Assembly: GCA_017303635.1 (NCBI GenBank)
Contig: JAFLCG010000010.1
Coordinates: 1-64,000, forward strand
Direction: 5' to 3'
From: Anaerolineae bacterium
GTDB lineage: Bacteria; Chloroflexota; Anaerolineae; Aggregatilineales; Phototrophicaceae
Length of the DNA: 64,000 nucleotides
Shown: positions 6,013 to 14,014 of the stretch, piece after piece
Numbering within the stretch: position 1 is the stretch's first letter
Layout: every line of letters starts with the position of its first letter
Position numbers and translations under genes: made by a program
Notes under the pieces: generated by a model
What the model was told of the DNA's origin: nothing
The model's database searches: none
What the model saw: only the letters and a program-made list of their open reading frames with translations

Positions 6013-6062
6013 CGTCCCTGTTAAACCTCAGCTTTTACCCAATCAACCTGGAGGTATCTATC

Positions 6063-8231
6063 ATGTTCCGCACGAATCCCATCAACTCATGCCAACTTCA
6101 GTATCGTAGCACCGAAAATGATCCCTGGCAAACCATCTTCTCCGCTGAAAGTTGTTGTTGCTCCGACGACAACACACCGACCAGCTATGCTCGCGAATGT
6201 AATCTCGCAACTTATCTGACAGAAGTTCTGCTTCCTCCCGGCGTCGAGGCCATTCTTCGTGGTCGTGACGACAGTGAGGACGTAGAGGGCTTTGCTATCA
6301 CAATTGCAGGCATCATTGCGTCGTTTACTGGTGGTCCACTTGTAGGTTTAGGCCGCCTGCTCTTGGCTGCAAGTGCAGTAGGTGCCCTAAAGGCATTATT
6401 CGGTTCCCTCAATACCAGTGAAATTCGCAATCAGCTCACTATTCAGTACTGGCGAAATCTGAAACAAGAGATCTTTCAGGTCATGCCAGAAGATGGGCGG
6501 CTGACACAAGACGCATTGCGGCAATTGGCGTGGGTGGTGCAGAACGTCTACGTCGTCATACCTGGCGATAGCGATCAAGCCAATCAGGTGGTACGAGAGG
6601 TCATTCGGGGGATGAATCCTGAAGCAGCCAGTCGGGCGTCAGTCATCGGCGTCGAATACGATGGCAGTAATTGCTTCCGCAACCCCAACTATTTCAATTG
6701 TGATCTGGTATCAATGGATGGGGCTCCTATGCAAGTTTTGGGGCCGGGACAATACCGTATTCCAGTTACATTGGGGCAAATTCCACCGCCTCGATTCCGT
6801 CTACGGCAAACTGCTGGGTGCTGTCAAGTAAGTGTGAGTATTCGGGGCAATGGAGTGGTTTTGCCCAATTCTCCTCCAGGTATCAACGTTTTCATGTACG
6901 AAAACGATGATATTGGTGAACCAGCAACACTCGATAATCCAATGGACATCAACAATCAAAGGCCAGTGATGTTCGCCTTCAATTGGTACGAAGGCAATGA
7001 TTATGCGACAGTAGAAGTGGACGTGACGCTCGAAGATTGCACACCGCCTCGTACACCTCGGCTTTTCTTCCTTGACGATCTGAACCGGCTGACGCCCCTT
7101 CGAGAACGTCCTAACGGTGAGTATGACATACTGCATTGGCTGCCTTTTCCTCGCCCTGATGCAGACGGCTTCCGCCGCTATTACCTGCGCTCCGGTTCTG
7201 AGTGTGCTGCGCTGGAATTGGTTCCATTCAACCAAGGGCCAAACCCCTTATTTGGTGTATTCCCGCCGCGCCTGCGTATCTGGGAATGTGGCACAGGTGT
7301 AATGACCGAGTACGATGCCGCCGATGGGCCGGACGATCTGGCTGCTATTGAGGCATTCAAGACTGGGGCGCGGTGCTTCAACTCGTTTGCTGTACCTTCG
7401 CCATATAACTTCCGAGTGCGCCTGAGTGAGTGTGCAGCCGGGAATCCGATTTCAGTGGCGTTTGCTGTTGGCAGTGGCAATGCTCTCGAATCGCAGGTTA
7501 GCTATACAGCACAGGTTGTTTTGTCGATCAGCAATGGCGTTGCGCTGCCCGCACCCCTGACAGTGCCGATCTCGGTAGTGCCGGATAACCTGACGGCTGA
7601 GGTGGAGGATTACTTCCTGCAAACGCCAACCATTACCTTCCCAATCGGCAGCATTGACGGCGCTACCCAGCAGGTCGTGCTGACCATCAACGCCGACACT
7701 GACCTCGACAACGAGTCGATCACGCTGCGGCTGGGCAATCCTACCAGCGGGGCGCTGGGGGCGATCACCGAGCATACGGTGGTGATTGAGGATGATGACT
7801 GTATAGCTCCTAACCCCGGCCCAGGTACCTACACGTATTCCAGCCCTGGTGGCAATTGGTCGGTTGAGGTAGGAACACCAAGTGGCAACACGGTACAGTA
7901 TGTACCTGCCCCGGCCAGTGAGGACCAAATTCGGGTCGTCTTCTGTGCCAACAGCGATTTCACTGTTGAGCGGGTGTCGATGGAGAATCGGTTCTGGATT
8001 GGGCAAGGCGGTATTGGCAGTCCAATGCGATATGGCGTGCGGTTCTTCGGTGCCAACAATCTACAACTTCATGAGATTGTATTGTGGAGTGGCGGCACCC
8101 ACCAGTACGACTGGTGGCCAGATGGTAGAGATACCGATCTGACCGGAATTCGCAAAGTTGTTTTCTATGGTCACAGTGTGAATGGCGGCTATGATTGGGC
8201 TTTCCGCAACCTGAAGGTGGTTATCAGCTAG
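6063..8231 (+). CDS. Large protein with Calx-beta-like domain, intact member of the array
   Basis: A 722-residue protein of unknown function behind a strong GGAGGT site. The N-terminus (MFRTNPINSCQLQYRSTE) is the sequence copied in the four 22-codon ORFs. A cysteine-rich stretch (ESCCCSD, about residues 29-35) follows, then a hydrophobic pair of segments at about 73-105 (ITIAGIIASF and LVGLGRLLLAASAVGALKAL). There is no signal peptide. Residues around 465-580 look like a Calx-beta domain (VEDYF, IDGATQQVVLTI, LRLGNPTSG, VVIEDDDC). The last 130 residues are rich in Trp, Gly and Asn and probably form a beta-sandwich. N-termini of the LQY-S-T---W type are seen on phage-tail-like and surface proteins, but this assignment is weak. 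Confidence 0.7.
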   Translation: MFRTNPINSCQLQYRSTENDPWQTIFSAESCCCSDDNTPTSYARECNLATYLTEVLLPPGVEAILRGRDDSEDVEGFAITIAGIIASFTGGPLVGLGRLLLAASAVGALKALFGSLNTSEIRNQLTIQYWRNLKQEIFQVMPEDGRLTQDALRQLAWVVQNVYVVIPGDSDQANQVVREVIRGMNPEAASRASVIGVEYDGSNCFRNPNYFNCDLVSMDGAPMQVLGPGQYRIPVTLGQIPPPRFRLRQTAGCCQVSVSIRGNGVVLPNSPPGINVFMYENDDIGEPATLDNPMDINNQRPVMFAFNWYEGNDYATVEVDVTLEDCTPPRTPRLFFLDDLNRLTPLRERPNGEYDILHWLPFPRPDADGFRRYYLRSGSECAALELVPFNQGPNPLFGVFPPRLRIWECGTGVMTEYDAADGPDDLAAIEAFKTGARCFNSFAVPSPYNFRVRLSECAAGNPISVAFAVGSGNALESQVSYTAQVVLSISNGVALPAPLTVPISVVPDNLTAEVEDYFLQTPTITFPIGSIDGATQQVVLTINADTDLDNESITLRLGNPTSGALGAITEHTVVIEDDDCIAPNPGPGTYTYSSPGGNWSVEVGTPSGNTVQYVPAPASEDQIRVVFCANSDFTVERVSMENRFWIGQGGIGSPMRYGVRFFGANNLQLHEIVLWSGGTHQYDWWPDGRDTDLTGIRKVVFYGHSVNGGYDWAFRNLKVVIS

Positions 8232-8254
8232 CCCACGGCTCAAAAGCACGGTCG

Positions 8255-8282
8255 AATGCGGAACCTAATCAAGTTCCGCATT
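8255..8282 (+). terminator. Hairpin after the 722-aa gene
   Basis: AATGCGGAAC and GTTCCGCATT form a perfect 10-bp stem around an eight-base loop, followed by TTTATC. It lies 24 bp after the stop codon. The arms also carry GGAAC/GTTCC, but at a spacing of eight, unlike the array palindromes. Confidence 0.55.
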
Positions 8283-8367
8283 TATCGTTAAGCTTGATAA
8301 ATGGCTACCCCTTCAGCAGCATCTGCCAGGTTTGCCACTGCCGCCGCCGCCGCCGCAAAAGACTCTC

Positions 8368-8410
8368 CCTCTCCCGTAACGAAGCGAACGAATGGGAGAG
8401 GGGCGAGGCT
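8368..8410. repeat. CTCTCCC intergenic hairpin repeat, copy 1
   Basis: CTCTCCCTCTCCC and GGGAGAGGGG form an inverted repeat in the gap between convergent genes. A related copy is at 59238-59290. A short GCC trinucleotide run (8339-8357) precedes it. Such extragenic hairpins are common and may act as terminators or REP-like elements. Confidence 0.55.
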
Positions 8411-8413
8411 CCG

Positions 8414-9655
8414 CTACGGGATCGCCGTGAACGGGGGCAGGTCGCTTGCCGGGGTGTAGGGCGTCGTCCAGATTAGCTCCCACGACTGGTAATCTGCCGC
8501 CGGGGGTGACTGCCACAGGGTTTGCATGGCTTCCCCGGCTCCCAGTCGCAGGCTGTAGCTGGTCGCCCCGGTGCCCGCCGCCGGGAGTACATCCTGCGTG
8601 AACAACAGGTAGCCGCCGGGGATCGCCCGCAGATCGCTGTATAACTCGCTGATGAACAGGTCTTGCACCCGCCCGTCCCGTTCCAGCAAGACCCAGCGCG
8701 TCCGGCTCAGCGCATTCGGGTCGTTCGGGTCAAAGGTGGAGAGCATCAGCATCGCCAGCGCCCGACCGTCATTGACAAAAACCTGATCCAGCAGCAGCCA
8801 TTCGATACCACCAGCAAAGACAGTGCGGGTCTCCGCTGGGGTAGCGACCTGAGCGATGTTATACAGTGGAATAGGGCCCAGCGGTTCGCCAACCGGTCGG
8901 GCCGGGTCGAAGACGCTCACCGCGAATTCACCCGTCGTCGCCAGGTAATCTACCCCCAGTGCATTCCAGTAGGGCACGGCCACCACGCTGCCATCGGCCG
9001 GGTTCCAGCGGTACGCATCATCAAAAGTACCTTCACTGGCCCAGCGCGCCACTTTGAAGATGATGCCATCCCCATCGAACTGTTCCGTCAGGAGCATCAC
9101 CGCGTCGGTAATCCAACTCAATCCGGTGAGCGATGGAGTGTCAGGAGTCAGGCTGGCGACCAGGCTCCCGTTGTTGACATCAAGTACCTGAAAAGCCCAC
9201 AAAGGAACGCCCGTGGGCAGCGACGGATCATTGCTGAAGCCGTTGACGATGGCGAGGGTCACCCGGGTGCCATCGGCGCTGAACGAGTCGGAACCGGTGC
9301 GGCAAGCTTGCATGGCCTGAATCGGCTGCCGGAGCGTATCCTGCCCGGTCACAAGGTCATGGACGATGAACTCGGCGCTGGCGGGCATTTGTGGATCGGG
9401 TGAATAGATCATGCGGCAGTAGGCCACGCGTAGTCCGTCCGGCGAAATCGACAGATCGCTGCCGCCGGTGTAACTGCCATCGGCATTATCAATGCCCAGG
9501 TTGTAGCTGGCCTGCGAGCCATCGGCATTCACCTGAAGCAGTTCACCACTGTTGGCATTAAATAGGTAGGCTTTCCACAAACCTTCTTGCGCGGTAGTCC
9601 CTGGCAGCAGGGCCAGCAGCAGAGCCGCCAGCGCCAGTGTTGAAAGTCGTTTCAT
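8414..9655 (-). CDS. Secreted TolB/propeller-like hypothetical protein
   Basis: A 413-residue exported protein with a classical signal peptide (KRLSTLALAALLLALLPGTTAQ). Repeated segments such as DLSISPDGLRVAYC, SFSADGTRVTLA and ITDAVMLLT alternate with 'value' strands, as in TolB-type or WD40-like propellers. No catalytic motif was found. It resembles the protein at 14651-16195 in its N-terminal organisation (signal peptide, then W-A-LYNP/LFN), so the two are probably paralogues. The ATG at 9655 follows two TTG codons and GGGGAGGAC. Its role outside the membrane is unknown. Confidence 0.65.
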   Translation of the reverse strand: MKRLSTLALAALLLALLPGTTAQEGLWKAYLFNANSGELLQVNADGSQASYNLGIDNADGSYTGGSDLSISPDGLRVAYCRMIYSPDPQMPASAEFIVHDLVTGQDTLRQPIQAMQACRTGSDSFSADGTRVTLAIVNGFSNDPSLPTGVPLWAFQVLDVNNGSLVASLTPDTPSLTGLSWITDAVMLLTEQFDGDGIIFKVARWASEGTFDDAYRWNPADGSVVAVPYWNALGVDYLATTGEFAVSVFDPARPVGEPLGPIPLYNIAQVATPAETRTVFAGGIEWLLLDQVFVNDGRALAMLMLSTFDPNDPNALSRTRWVLLERDGRVQDLFISELYSDLRAIPGGYLLFTQDVLPAAGTGATSYSLRLGAGEAMQTLWQSPPAADYQSWELIWTTPYTPASDLPPFTAIP

Positions 9656-9797
9656 CAAGTTCAAGTCCTCCCCATGCTAAAATGGGCGCTATTCGTGTGG
9701 TCATTATGCTTCAGCCTACGTTCATTGGGTTACAGGGTAAACCGTCTAAAGGCGGAAGTCCATCACGCTCAATAGATGATTACCCACCGGGTACTCC

Positions 9798-10223
9798 ATG
9801 CCTCACTATCTATTCACGTTTCCCCGGCTGGACTATCGTTTCCGGTTGGTTGTCATCGGTTATGGCCTGGTTCTCCTGCTGTGGATGAGTCTGGAAGATA
9901 CCCATACCGAGCCAGTCGTTGTGTTGGGGGTAGCCCTCTCGCTGCTGGTCAGCCTGCGTACGCTGCTACGGCGTCTGGGCGGGCAGGAGGTCAGCATCCG
10001 GCAGTTGCTGCTGATTCTCGCGTTCAGTGGGGGGCTGGTCGGAGTGGGAGCCAGCATCAGTACAGCCTTGCTGATGTTTTTCAAAAACGCCTGGCACGCG
10101 CACCTGTTCCTCGACTTTCCGCCCGGAATAATGCTGGCTATACTGGAGCGCGCCCCCGCCTGGGGATTGGCTGGTGTGTTAATAGGTATTGGAATCGGAT
10201 TGAGTTGGTTGGCGGCGAGGTAG
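9798..10223 (+). CDS. Four-helix membrane protein, unknown function
   Basis: A 141-residue protein with about four membrane helices (residues near 17-33, 38-56, 68-92 and 118-137) and a basic loop LRTLLRRLGGQE. It shows no known domain. The J-domain gene follows after five bases (10229), so the two are probably co-transcribed. A longer frame overlapping this gene in another phase was not accepted because the helices and the ATG with upstream GGTACTCC fit this frame better. Confidence 0.6.
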   Translation: MPHYLFTFPRLDYRFRLVVIGYGLVLLLWMSLEDTHTEPVVVLGVALSLLVSLRTLLRRLGGQEVSIRQLLLILAFSGGLVGVGASISTALLMFFKNAWHAHLFLDFPPGIMLAILERAPAWGLAGVLIGIGIGLSWLAAR

Positions 10224-10228
10224 GCACG

Positions 10229-11056
10229 ATGACGCGGAAACGGCAGCAGATGCGGTTCTGGTTGCGCGGGCAATTGAGCGCTTTGGTAAATGTCCAGCGG
10301 GTGACCTTTCCTCAGGCATCCCTGGCGGCTGATCCCATCCGTGAGGCCGACCTGATTGTACAAACCTGGTCAGGCGTCGTCATCCACCTGCACCTCATTG
10401 ATGAACCGCTGAAGATGCCGCGTGTCAAACGGTTGCTCGACCAGTCGACAGGCAGCGGCGTGGTCAACCTGTTTATGCTGGATGCGGAGTTATTGCCGCG
10501 CCCCGGCGAAAAAGTCCACGAAGATCGCTGGTATGTGCCCTTCGCCTTTCTGACCAATGACTGGCTCTACAGCTACCATCTCGAAGGCGAACAGCCTGTC
10601 ATCCGCACCCTGTCTTTTGTTCCCTACGCCCGGCATGAACTCGAAGCCCGCGCCGCTGGCCCCATCGCCATTCAAAATCTGCGCCATTACCGCAGCACAT
10701 CCCGTCATCATCACCTGAAAGGCTATTGGCTGCTGGCGGATTTTGAGACGGAGCGCTCGGCTCAAAGCCCGCACCATCGCCCGCCGCAAGGCGAATGGTT
10801 CCCGCCGCCCGGTCAGCAAAAGTCCACCCCGCCCACTAGTCCACTGAATGGGTTTGCCGCCGCCTTGGATGACTCCTACCGGCTCTTGGGTGTGACCCGC
10901 GCTGCCAGTTATGAGGAAGTCAAAGCTGCTTTCCGGCGGCTGGTCTTTCAGGTTCATCCCGATGTGAGCGCTCTGCCGCGTCCTGTTGCGGAAGAACGCT
11001 TCCGGGCGCTGAACGAAGCCTATGAGCGTATCAAAGACCTCAATTCCTGGTCGTAG
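10229..11056 (+). CDS. J-domain protein
   Basis: This 275-residue protein ends with a J domain (about residues 212-270: SYRLLGVTRAASYEEVKAAF, then the essential HPD in FQVHPDV, and ALNEAYERIK). J domains stimulate the ATPase of DnaK-type chaperones. The N-terminal 200 residues are not DnaJ-like and probably target a specific client; no Gly/Phe-rich linker or zinc fingers are present, so it is a class C J protein. The start ATG at 10229 lies in a longer open frame. Its last 17 bases overlap tail-to-tail with the FHA gene on the other strand. Confidence 0.8.
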   Translation: MTRKRQQMRFWLRGQLSALVNVQRVTFPQASLAADPIREADLIVQTWSGVVIHLHLIDEPLKMPRVKRLLDQSTGSGVVNLFMLDAELLPRPGEKVHEDRWYVPFAFLTNDWLYSYHLEGEQPVIRTLSFVPYARHELEARAAGPIAIQNLRHYRSTSRHHHLKGYWLLADFETERSAQSPHHRPPQGEWFPPPGQQKSTPPTSPLNGFAAALDDSYRLLGVTRAASYEEVKAAFRRLVFQVHPDVSALPRPVAEERFRALNEAYERIKDLNSWS

Positions 11057-11579
11057 CCGCTTCTGCAAACTGGACAACCAACCGCAGTTGACCAAAGGCC
11101 AATTCATCACCATGCCGGACCAGGCAGGGGTGATCGCTCTCGATCCGTTCCCCATTAATGAAGGTGCCGTTGGAACTGCCCCGGTCGATCACTTCTAAAG
11201 TGGTACAGTTGCTGCGCTGCAGTAGGGCATGGAAGCGGGAAACCCCTTTATGGAAGGCGCCGTATCCCGTCAGGTCAATATCAACCGGCATTCCGCCCGG
11301 GTCCATCCTGCCGACCTTCAACGGCTCTGATCCAATTTTGATGATGATCGGATCGGCCCCATCCCGTACCTGCAAGACCAGTACGGTGTCAGGTTGCAAA
11401 GCATTTTCTTGCTGGGGCAGGCTGCGTGTGGTGACGAAGAAGCGGGCTACATCCTTCAGATCCTGTTTTTCAACGGTTTCCAGAGTAGGCCGCAATAAAG
11501 GCTGACCACATTCCTCACAGAATAGTACCCCGGCACGGATGGGTGCGACGCAGTAGGGGCAGACTGAATGCGTTGACAT
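11040..11579 (-). CDS. Zinc-ribbon plus FHA domain protein
   Basis: A 179-residue protein. The N-terminus holds a zinc ribbon with two Cys pairs (CPYC and CEEC), and residues about 75-165 form an FHA domain, with the diagnostic GRMDPGG, SRFHALL and DRGSSNGTFINGE segments. FHA domains bind phosphothreonine, so this is likely a phosphorylation-dependent adaptor in Ser/Thr kinase signalling; no kinase gene is in the window. The gene ends inside the end of the convergent J-domain gene. The ATG has GAAGG upstream. Confidence 0.85.
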   Translation of the reverse strand: MSTHSVCPYCVAPIRAGVLFCEECGQPLLRPTLETVEKQDLKDVARFFVTTRSLPQQENALQPDTVLVLQVRDGADPIIIKIGSEPLKVGRMDPGGMPVDIDLTGYGAFHKGVSRFHALLQRSNCTTLEVIDRGSSNGTFINGERIESDHPCLVRHGDELAFGQLRLVVQFAEAATTRN

Positions 11580-11682
11580 AAACTAATGCCTTCATGATGA
11601 ATTGATGCTATGTTTATCATGATAGGCCATATTCCGCGTCTGGCGATGGGCTGATCCTCAAGAAACTGTGAGAAAAAGGTTA

Positions 11683-11708
11683 CATCGGAGCCGAAGGCGG
11701 CTCCGATG
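11683..11708 (-). terminator. Terminator of the phospholipase D-like gene
   Basis: CATCGGAGCCG and CGGCTCCGATG form an 11-bp perfect stem with an AAGG (minus strand CCTT) loop. Read on the minus strand, the stem is followed by TAACCTTTTTC, a suitable U-tract. It lies just beyond the stop of the gene at 11717. Confidence 0.75.
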
Positions 11709-11716
11709 GCTGGTTT

Positions 11717-12970
11717 TTATGGGCAGTTGAGCGCGCCGGGAGGACGTGCCTGTGCCCAAAGGCGCTGGAATTCCCCTGTGTACTGGGCAGCCAGGTCGGG
11801 ATCGCTGATGATGAGCAGGTTTTCGTCATTCTGGTCACGGGCGTTATCCGAAAAGTTGAATGAACCGGTGATCACGGTTGTATCATCCACGATGAAGACC
11901 TTGTGATGTAGGACAAACGGATTGCCATCGGTTCGGACGGCCGCCCCCAGGCAGGCTAGTGACGTAAATTCGCTGAAGCGCGTATTGCTGCCGGTGGTCT
12001 CGAAGATGCCTTCAACGACGACCCCCTGGGAGGCTTTCGATTCGACAATCGCACCAACATCTGTCAGGGTGAACTGGAAGGCCATAAAGCGGATCGAGCG
12101 TTGGGCACCGTTCAGTACCGTGATGATGCTGCGCGTGGTGGCATCTTCGGAGCCATACAGCGTCTGGATCGGGGTGCCGTTCTGCGTAAAGACATTGTTC
12201 GGGGTGTTGCGCGGGGAAGTCGGCCCGAACTGCCGACCGGTGAACATTTCGTCGAATTCGGCCTGATAGTTTTCCACCAGTTTGCGGGAGCGCAGCGCCA
12301 GGGCATTGTTGTTGTTGCGGTAGGTATCGTTGACCGTGTAATTCCACGATCCCATCCACACCACCTGGCTATCGATAATCATGAACTTGTTGTGCATGAA
12401 CGCCCCACGCTCATCCCCTACGACCGAAATACCGGCATCGATGAGCGTCTTGATGGTGGATGCCCGATCTTCAATGGCGTGTTCGCTGTCCACCACCATC
12501 CGCACCTGAACGCCTCGTTGATGCGCTCGCAGAACCGCGTCGGTCAGGCTGACAAGGTTCCACTCAAAGGCTGCAATATCCAGGCTCCGACCCGCATTAT
12601 CGATAGCCCGGACAAGGAAGGTATCAATCCCGTCGATATAGGTGGCTGGATTCCGGCTGCCAGTCGGGGCAGTGAAGTAAACCTGCCAGAAGCCTTTTTC
12701 TGCTCCAAAGCCTTGCCCTACGGCAATCGGCACGACCAGTCCCGGTGCTGCTGTGGGGATCTCCGGTGTGCCCGTCAGTGGCGTAGCCGTCGGGAAAATG
12801 GTCGGGCCAGAGGGAGTGGGTGTATTGAGGCCCAGGATGCCGACCACATCGACCCCGGTGAGGCTGCCGATAATCAACGCGACGAACAGCAGCACCCCCA
12901 CGATAATGGAGCCAATCGTTTGTCGGCAGCCTTTTGGTTCTTCAACCTTTTTTTGTTCAGGGGTGGTCAT
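11717..12970 (-). CDS. Membrane-anchored phospholipase D-like protein
   Basis: A 417-residue protein with one N-terminal membrane helix (about residues 17-42), a Thr/Pro-rich linker and two HKD motifs: HNKFMIID with MGSWN, and HHKVFIVD with TGSFNFSDNA. Two HKD motifs in one chain make a complete PLD-superfamily active site. The family includes nucleases, phospholipases and transferases; the anchored, extracytoplasmic form resembles Nuc-type or cardiolipin-synthase-like enzymes, but substrate cannot be told. The Asn/Asp-rich NARDQNDEN after the second motif is usual for Nuc-like members. Confidence 0.8.
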   Translation of the reverse strand: MTTPEQKKVEEPKGCRQTIGSIIVGVLLFVALIIGSLTGVDVVGILGLNTPTPSGPTIFPTATPLTGTPEIPTAAPGLVVPIAVGQGFGAEKGFWQVYFTAPTGSRNPATYIDGIDTFLVRAIDNAGRSLDIAAFEWNLVSLTDAVLRAHQRGVQVRMVVDSEHAIEDRASTIKTLIDAGISVVGDERGAFMHNKFMIIDSQVVWMGSWNYTVNDTYRNNNNALALRSRKLVENYQAEFDEMFTGRQFGPTSPRNTPNNVFTQNGTPIQTLYGSEDATTRSIITVLNGAQRSIRFMAFQFTLTDVGAIVESKASQGVVVEGIFETTGSNTRFSEFTSLACLGAAVRTDGNPFVLHHKVFIVDDTTVITGSFNFSDNARDQNDENLLIISDPDLAAQYTGEFQRLWAQARPPGALNCP

Positions 12971-13081
12971 GGTGCTGTGCCTCTATTCAATCATTCAGTC
13001 ACCCACCAATTAAACCCCTGAATCGCCAATCCGACAAAGCAAACCAAGATTACACTCCAGCGATCAATCACTGATTTCCAC

Positions 13082-13888
13082 TTAATGCCCAACGCGGCCC
13101 TGGGCCTGCATGACCATACGTGTGACCAGGCGGCGGGGCAGCAAACGAGGCAGGAAGGCGGTTATCTGATTGAAGATGCCGGGTACAATCACGCGCTGAC
13201 CAGCCATCAATCCGCGGTATCCGGCCTCAGCTACGGTGGTGACTTCCATCATGCCGCTTTGGATCAACTTGCTTTCCTGCATGGCTGCCCGATCCTGAAA
13301 CGCTGTCCGAGTGGGACCCGGGCAGAGCGTAGATACACTTACACCCGTATTGGCTAGTTCTTCGGCGAGGGCTTCAGATAAAGCGAGGACATAGTGTTTG
13401 GAGGCATAATAGACTGCCATTAGCGGCCCTGGCAGGAAGGCGGCGGTTGAGGCGACATTCAGTATCCGTCCGCGCTTGCGCTGAACCATACCCGGCAGGA
13501 ATAGACGGGTCAAATGGGTGAGGGCAATCATATTTAGCCGGGCAACAGTCAGGTCCGTCTCCACGTCGTTTTCGTGAAATGGTCCATAGTTTCCAATGCC
13601 GGCATTATTGACCAATACTTCAACCGCAATATTTCTGGCGGATACCTGATCGTAAACTTGCTGCGGGGCGGCAGGCGCTGCCAGATCACTGGAAAGGGCT
13701 AGGGTTTGGATACCGTGTTTGGCTGAAAGCTCTGCTGCGACTGCTTCTAACTTCTCTGCACTGCGGGCGACCAATACCAGGTTATGACCTTCGCGGGCGA
13801 AAACGCGCGCCAGCTCTAGGCCAATCCCACCCGATGCACCCGTAATCAGCGCTGTTGGTTTTCCATTATTGAAAGCTGATGAAGTCAT
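13082..13888 (-). CDS. Short-chain dehydrogenase/reductase (SDR)
   Basis: A classical SDR of 268 residues. The NAD(P)-binding motif TGASGGIG is at about residue 17, NNAG at about 93, and the catalytic Ser and YxxxK (YYASK) are near 148-164. It resembles DltE/SDR-type lipid or ketone reductases, but the substrate cannot be inferred. It diverges from a TetR gene at 14015, and an inverted repeat lies between them, so it is probably the target of that regulator. Confidence 0.85.
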   Translation of the reverse strand: MTSSAFNNGKPTALITGASGGIGLELARVFAREGHNLVLVARSAEKLEAVAAELSAKHGIQTLALSSDLAAPAAPQQVYDQVSARNIAVEVLVNNAGIGNYGPFHENDVETDLTVARLNMIALTHLTRLFLPGMVQRKRGRILNVASTAAFLPGPLMAVYYASKHYVLALSEALAEELANTGVSVSTLCPGPTRTAFQDRAAMQESKLIQSGMMEVTTVAEAGYRGLMAGQRVIVPGIFNQITAFLPRLLPRRLVTRMVMQAQGRVGH

Positions 13889-13900
13889 TGAGCTGCATCC

Positions 13901-13944
13901 TTTAGCGTACTCGACGAACGTTAATTGACATTGTGTACGCTAAA
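13901..13944. promoter_or_regulatory. Inverted repeat operator between SDR and TetR genes
   Basis: TTTAGCGTAC (13901-13910) and GTACGCTAAA (13935-13944) are perfect 10-bp arms separated by 24 bp. The right arm lies within the spacer of the TetR promoter and the left arm is next to the SDR start, so the pair could control both genes. It may be two binding half-sites or a looped operator. Confidence 0.7.
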
Positions 13945-13953
13945 GAATAAGAT
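13925..13953 (+). promoter_or_regulatory. Sigma70-type promoter of the TetR gene
   Basis: TTGACA (13925-13930), a 17-bp spacer and TAAGAT (13948-13953) form a near-consensus promoter. Transcription would start near 13960, which excludes the ATG at 13958-13960 and favours the ATG at 14015 as the start codon. Confidence 0.75.
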
Positions 13954-14014
13954 CAGTATGGGCAACGCGTCAATCAGCAATATTGCCTTGGTGTACTTTA
14001 ATGGACATGTGTAT

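Noticed and set aside
3318..6062. Reading the array as CRISPR, as integron cassettes or as a diversity-generating retroelement
   Set aside because: Spacers are too long and contain genes; no attC-type R'/R'' core sites or integrase were seen; no reverse transcriptase and no template/variable repeat pair was found.
8255..8282. A further LexA-like site made of GGAAC and GTTCC
   Set aside because: The half-sites are eight bases apart rather than four; the sequence is better explained as a terminator stem.
9776..11056. A single 426-codon gene covering the membrane protein and the J-domain protein
   Set aside because: The frame before 10229 is Arg/Ser/Gly-rich noise in another phase from the four-helix protein at 9798-10223, which has a better start and clear membrane segments.
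12101..13021. A 306-codon plus-strand frame opposite the phospholipase D-like gene
   Set aside because: The PLD gene has both HKD motifs; the opposite frame has no domain and is a by-product of codon use.
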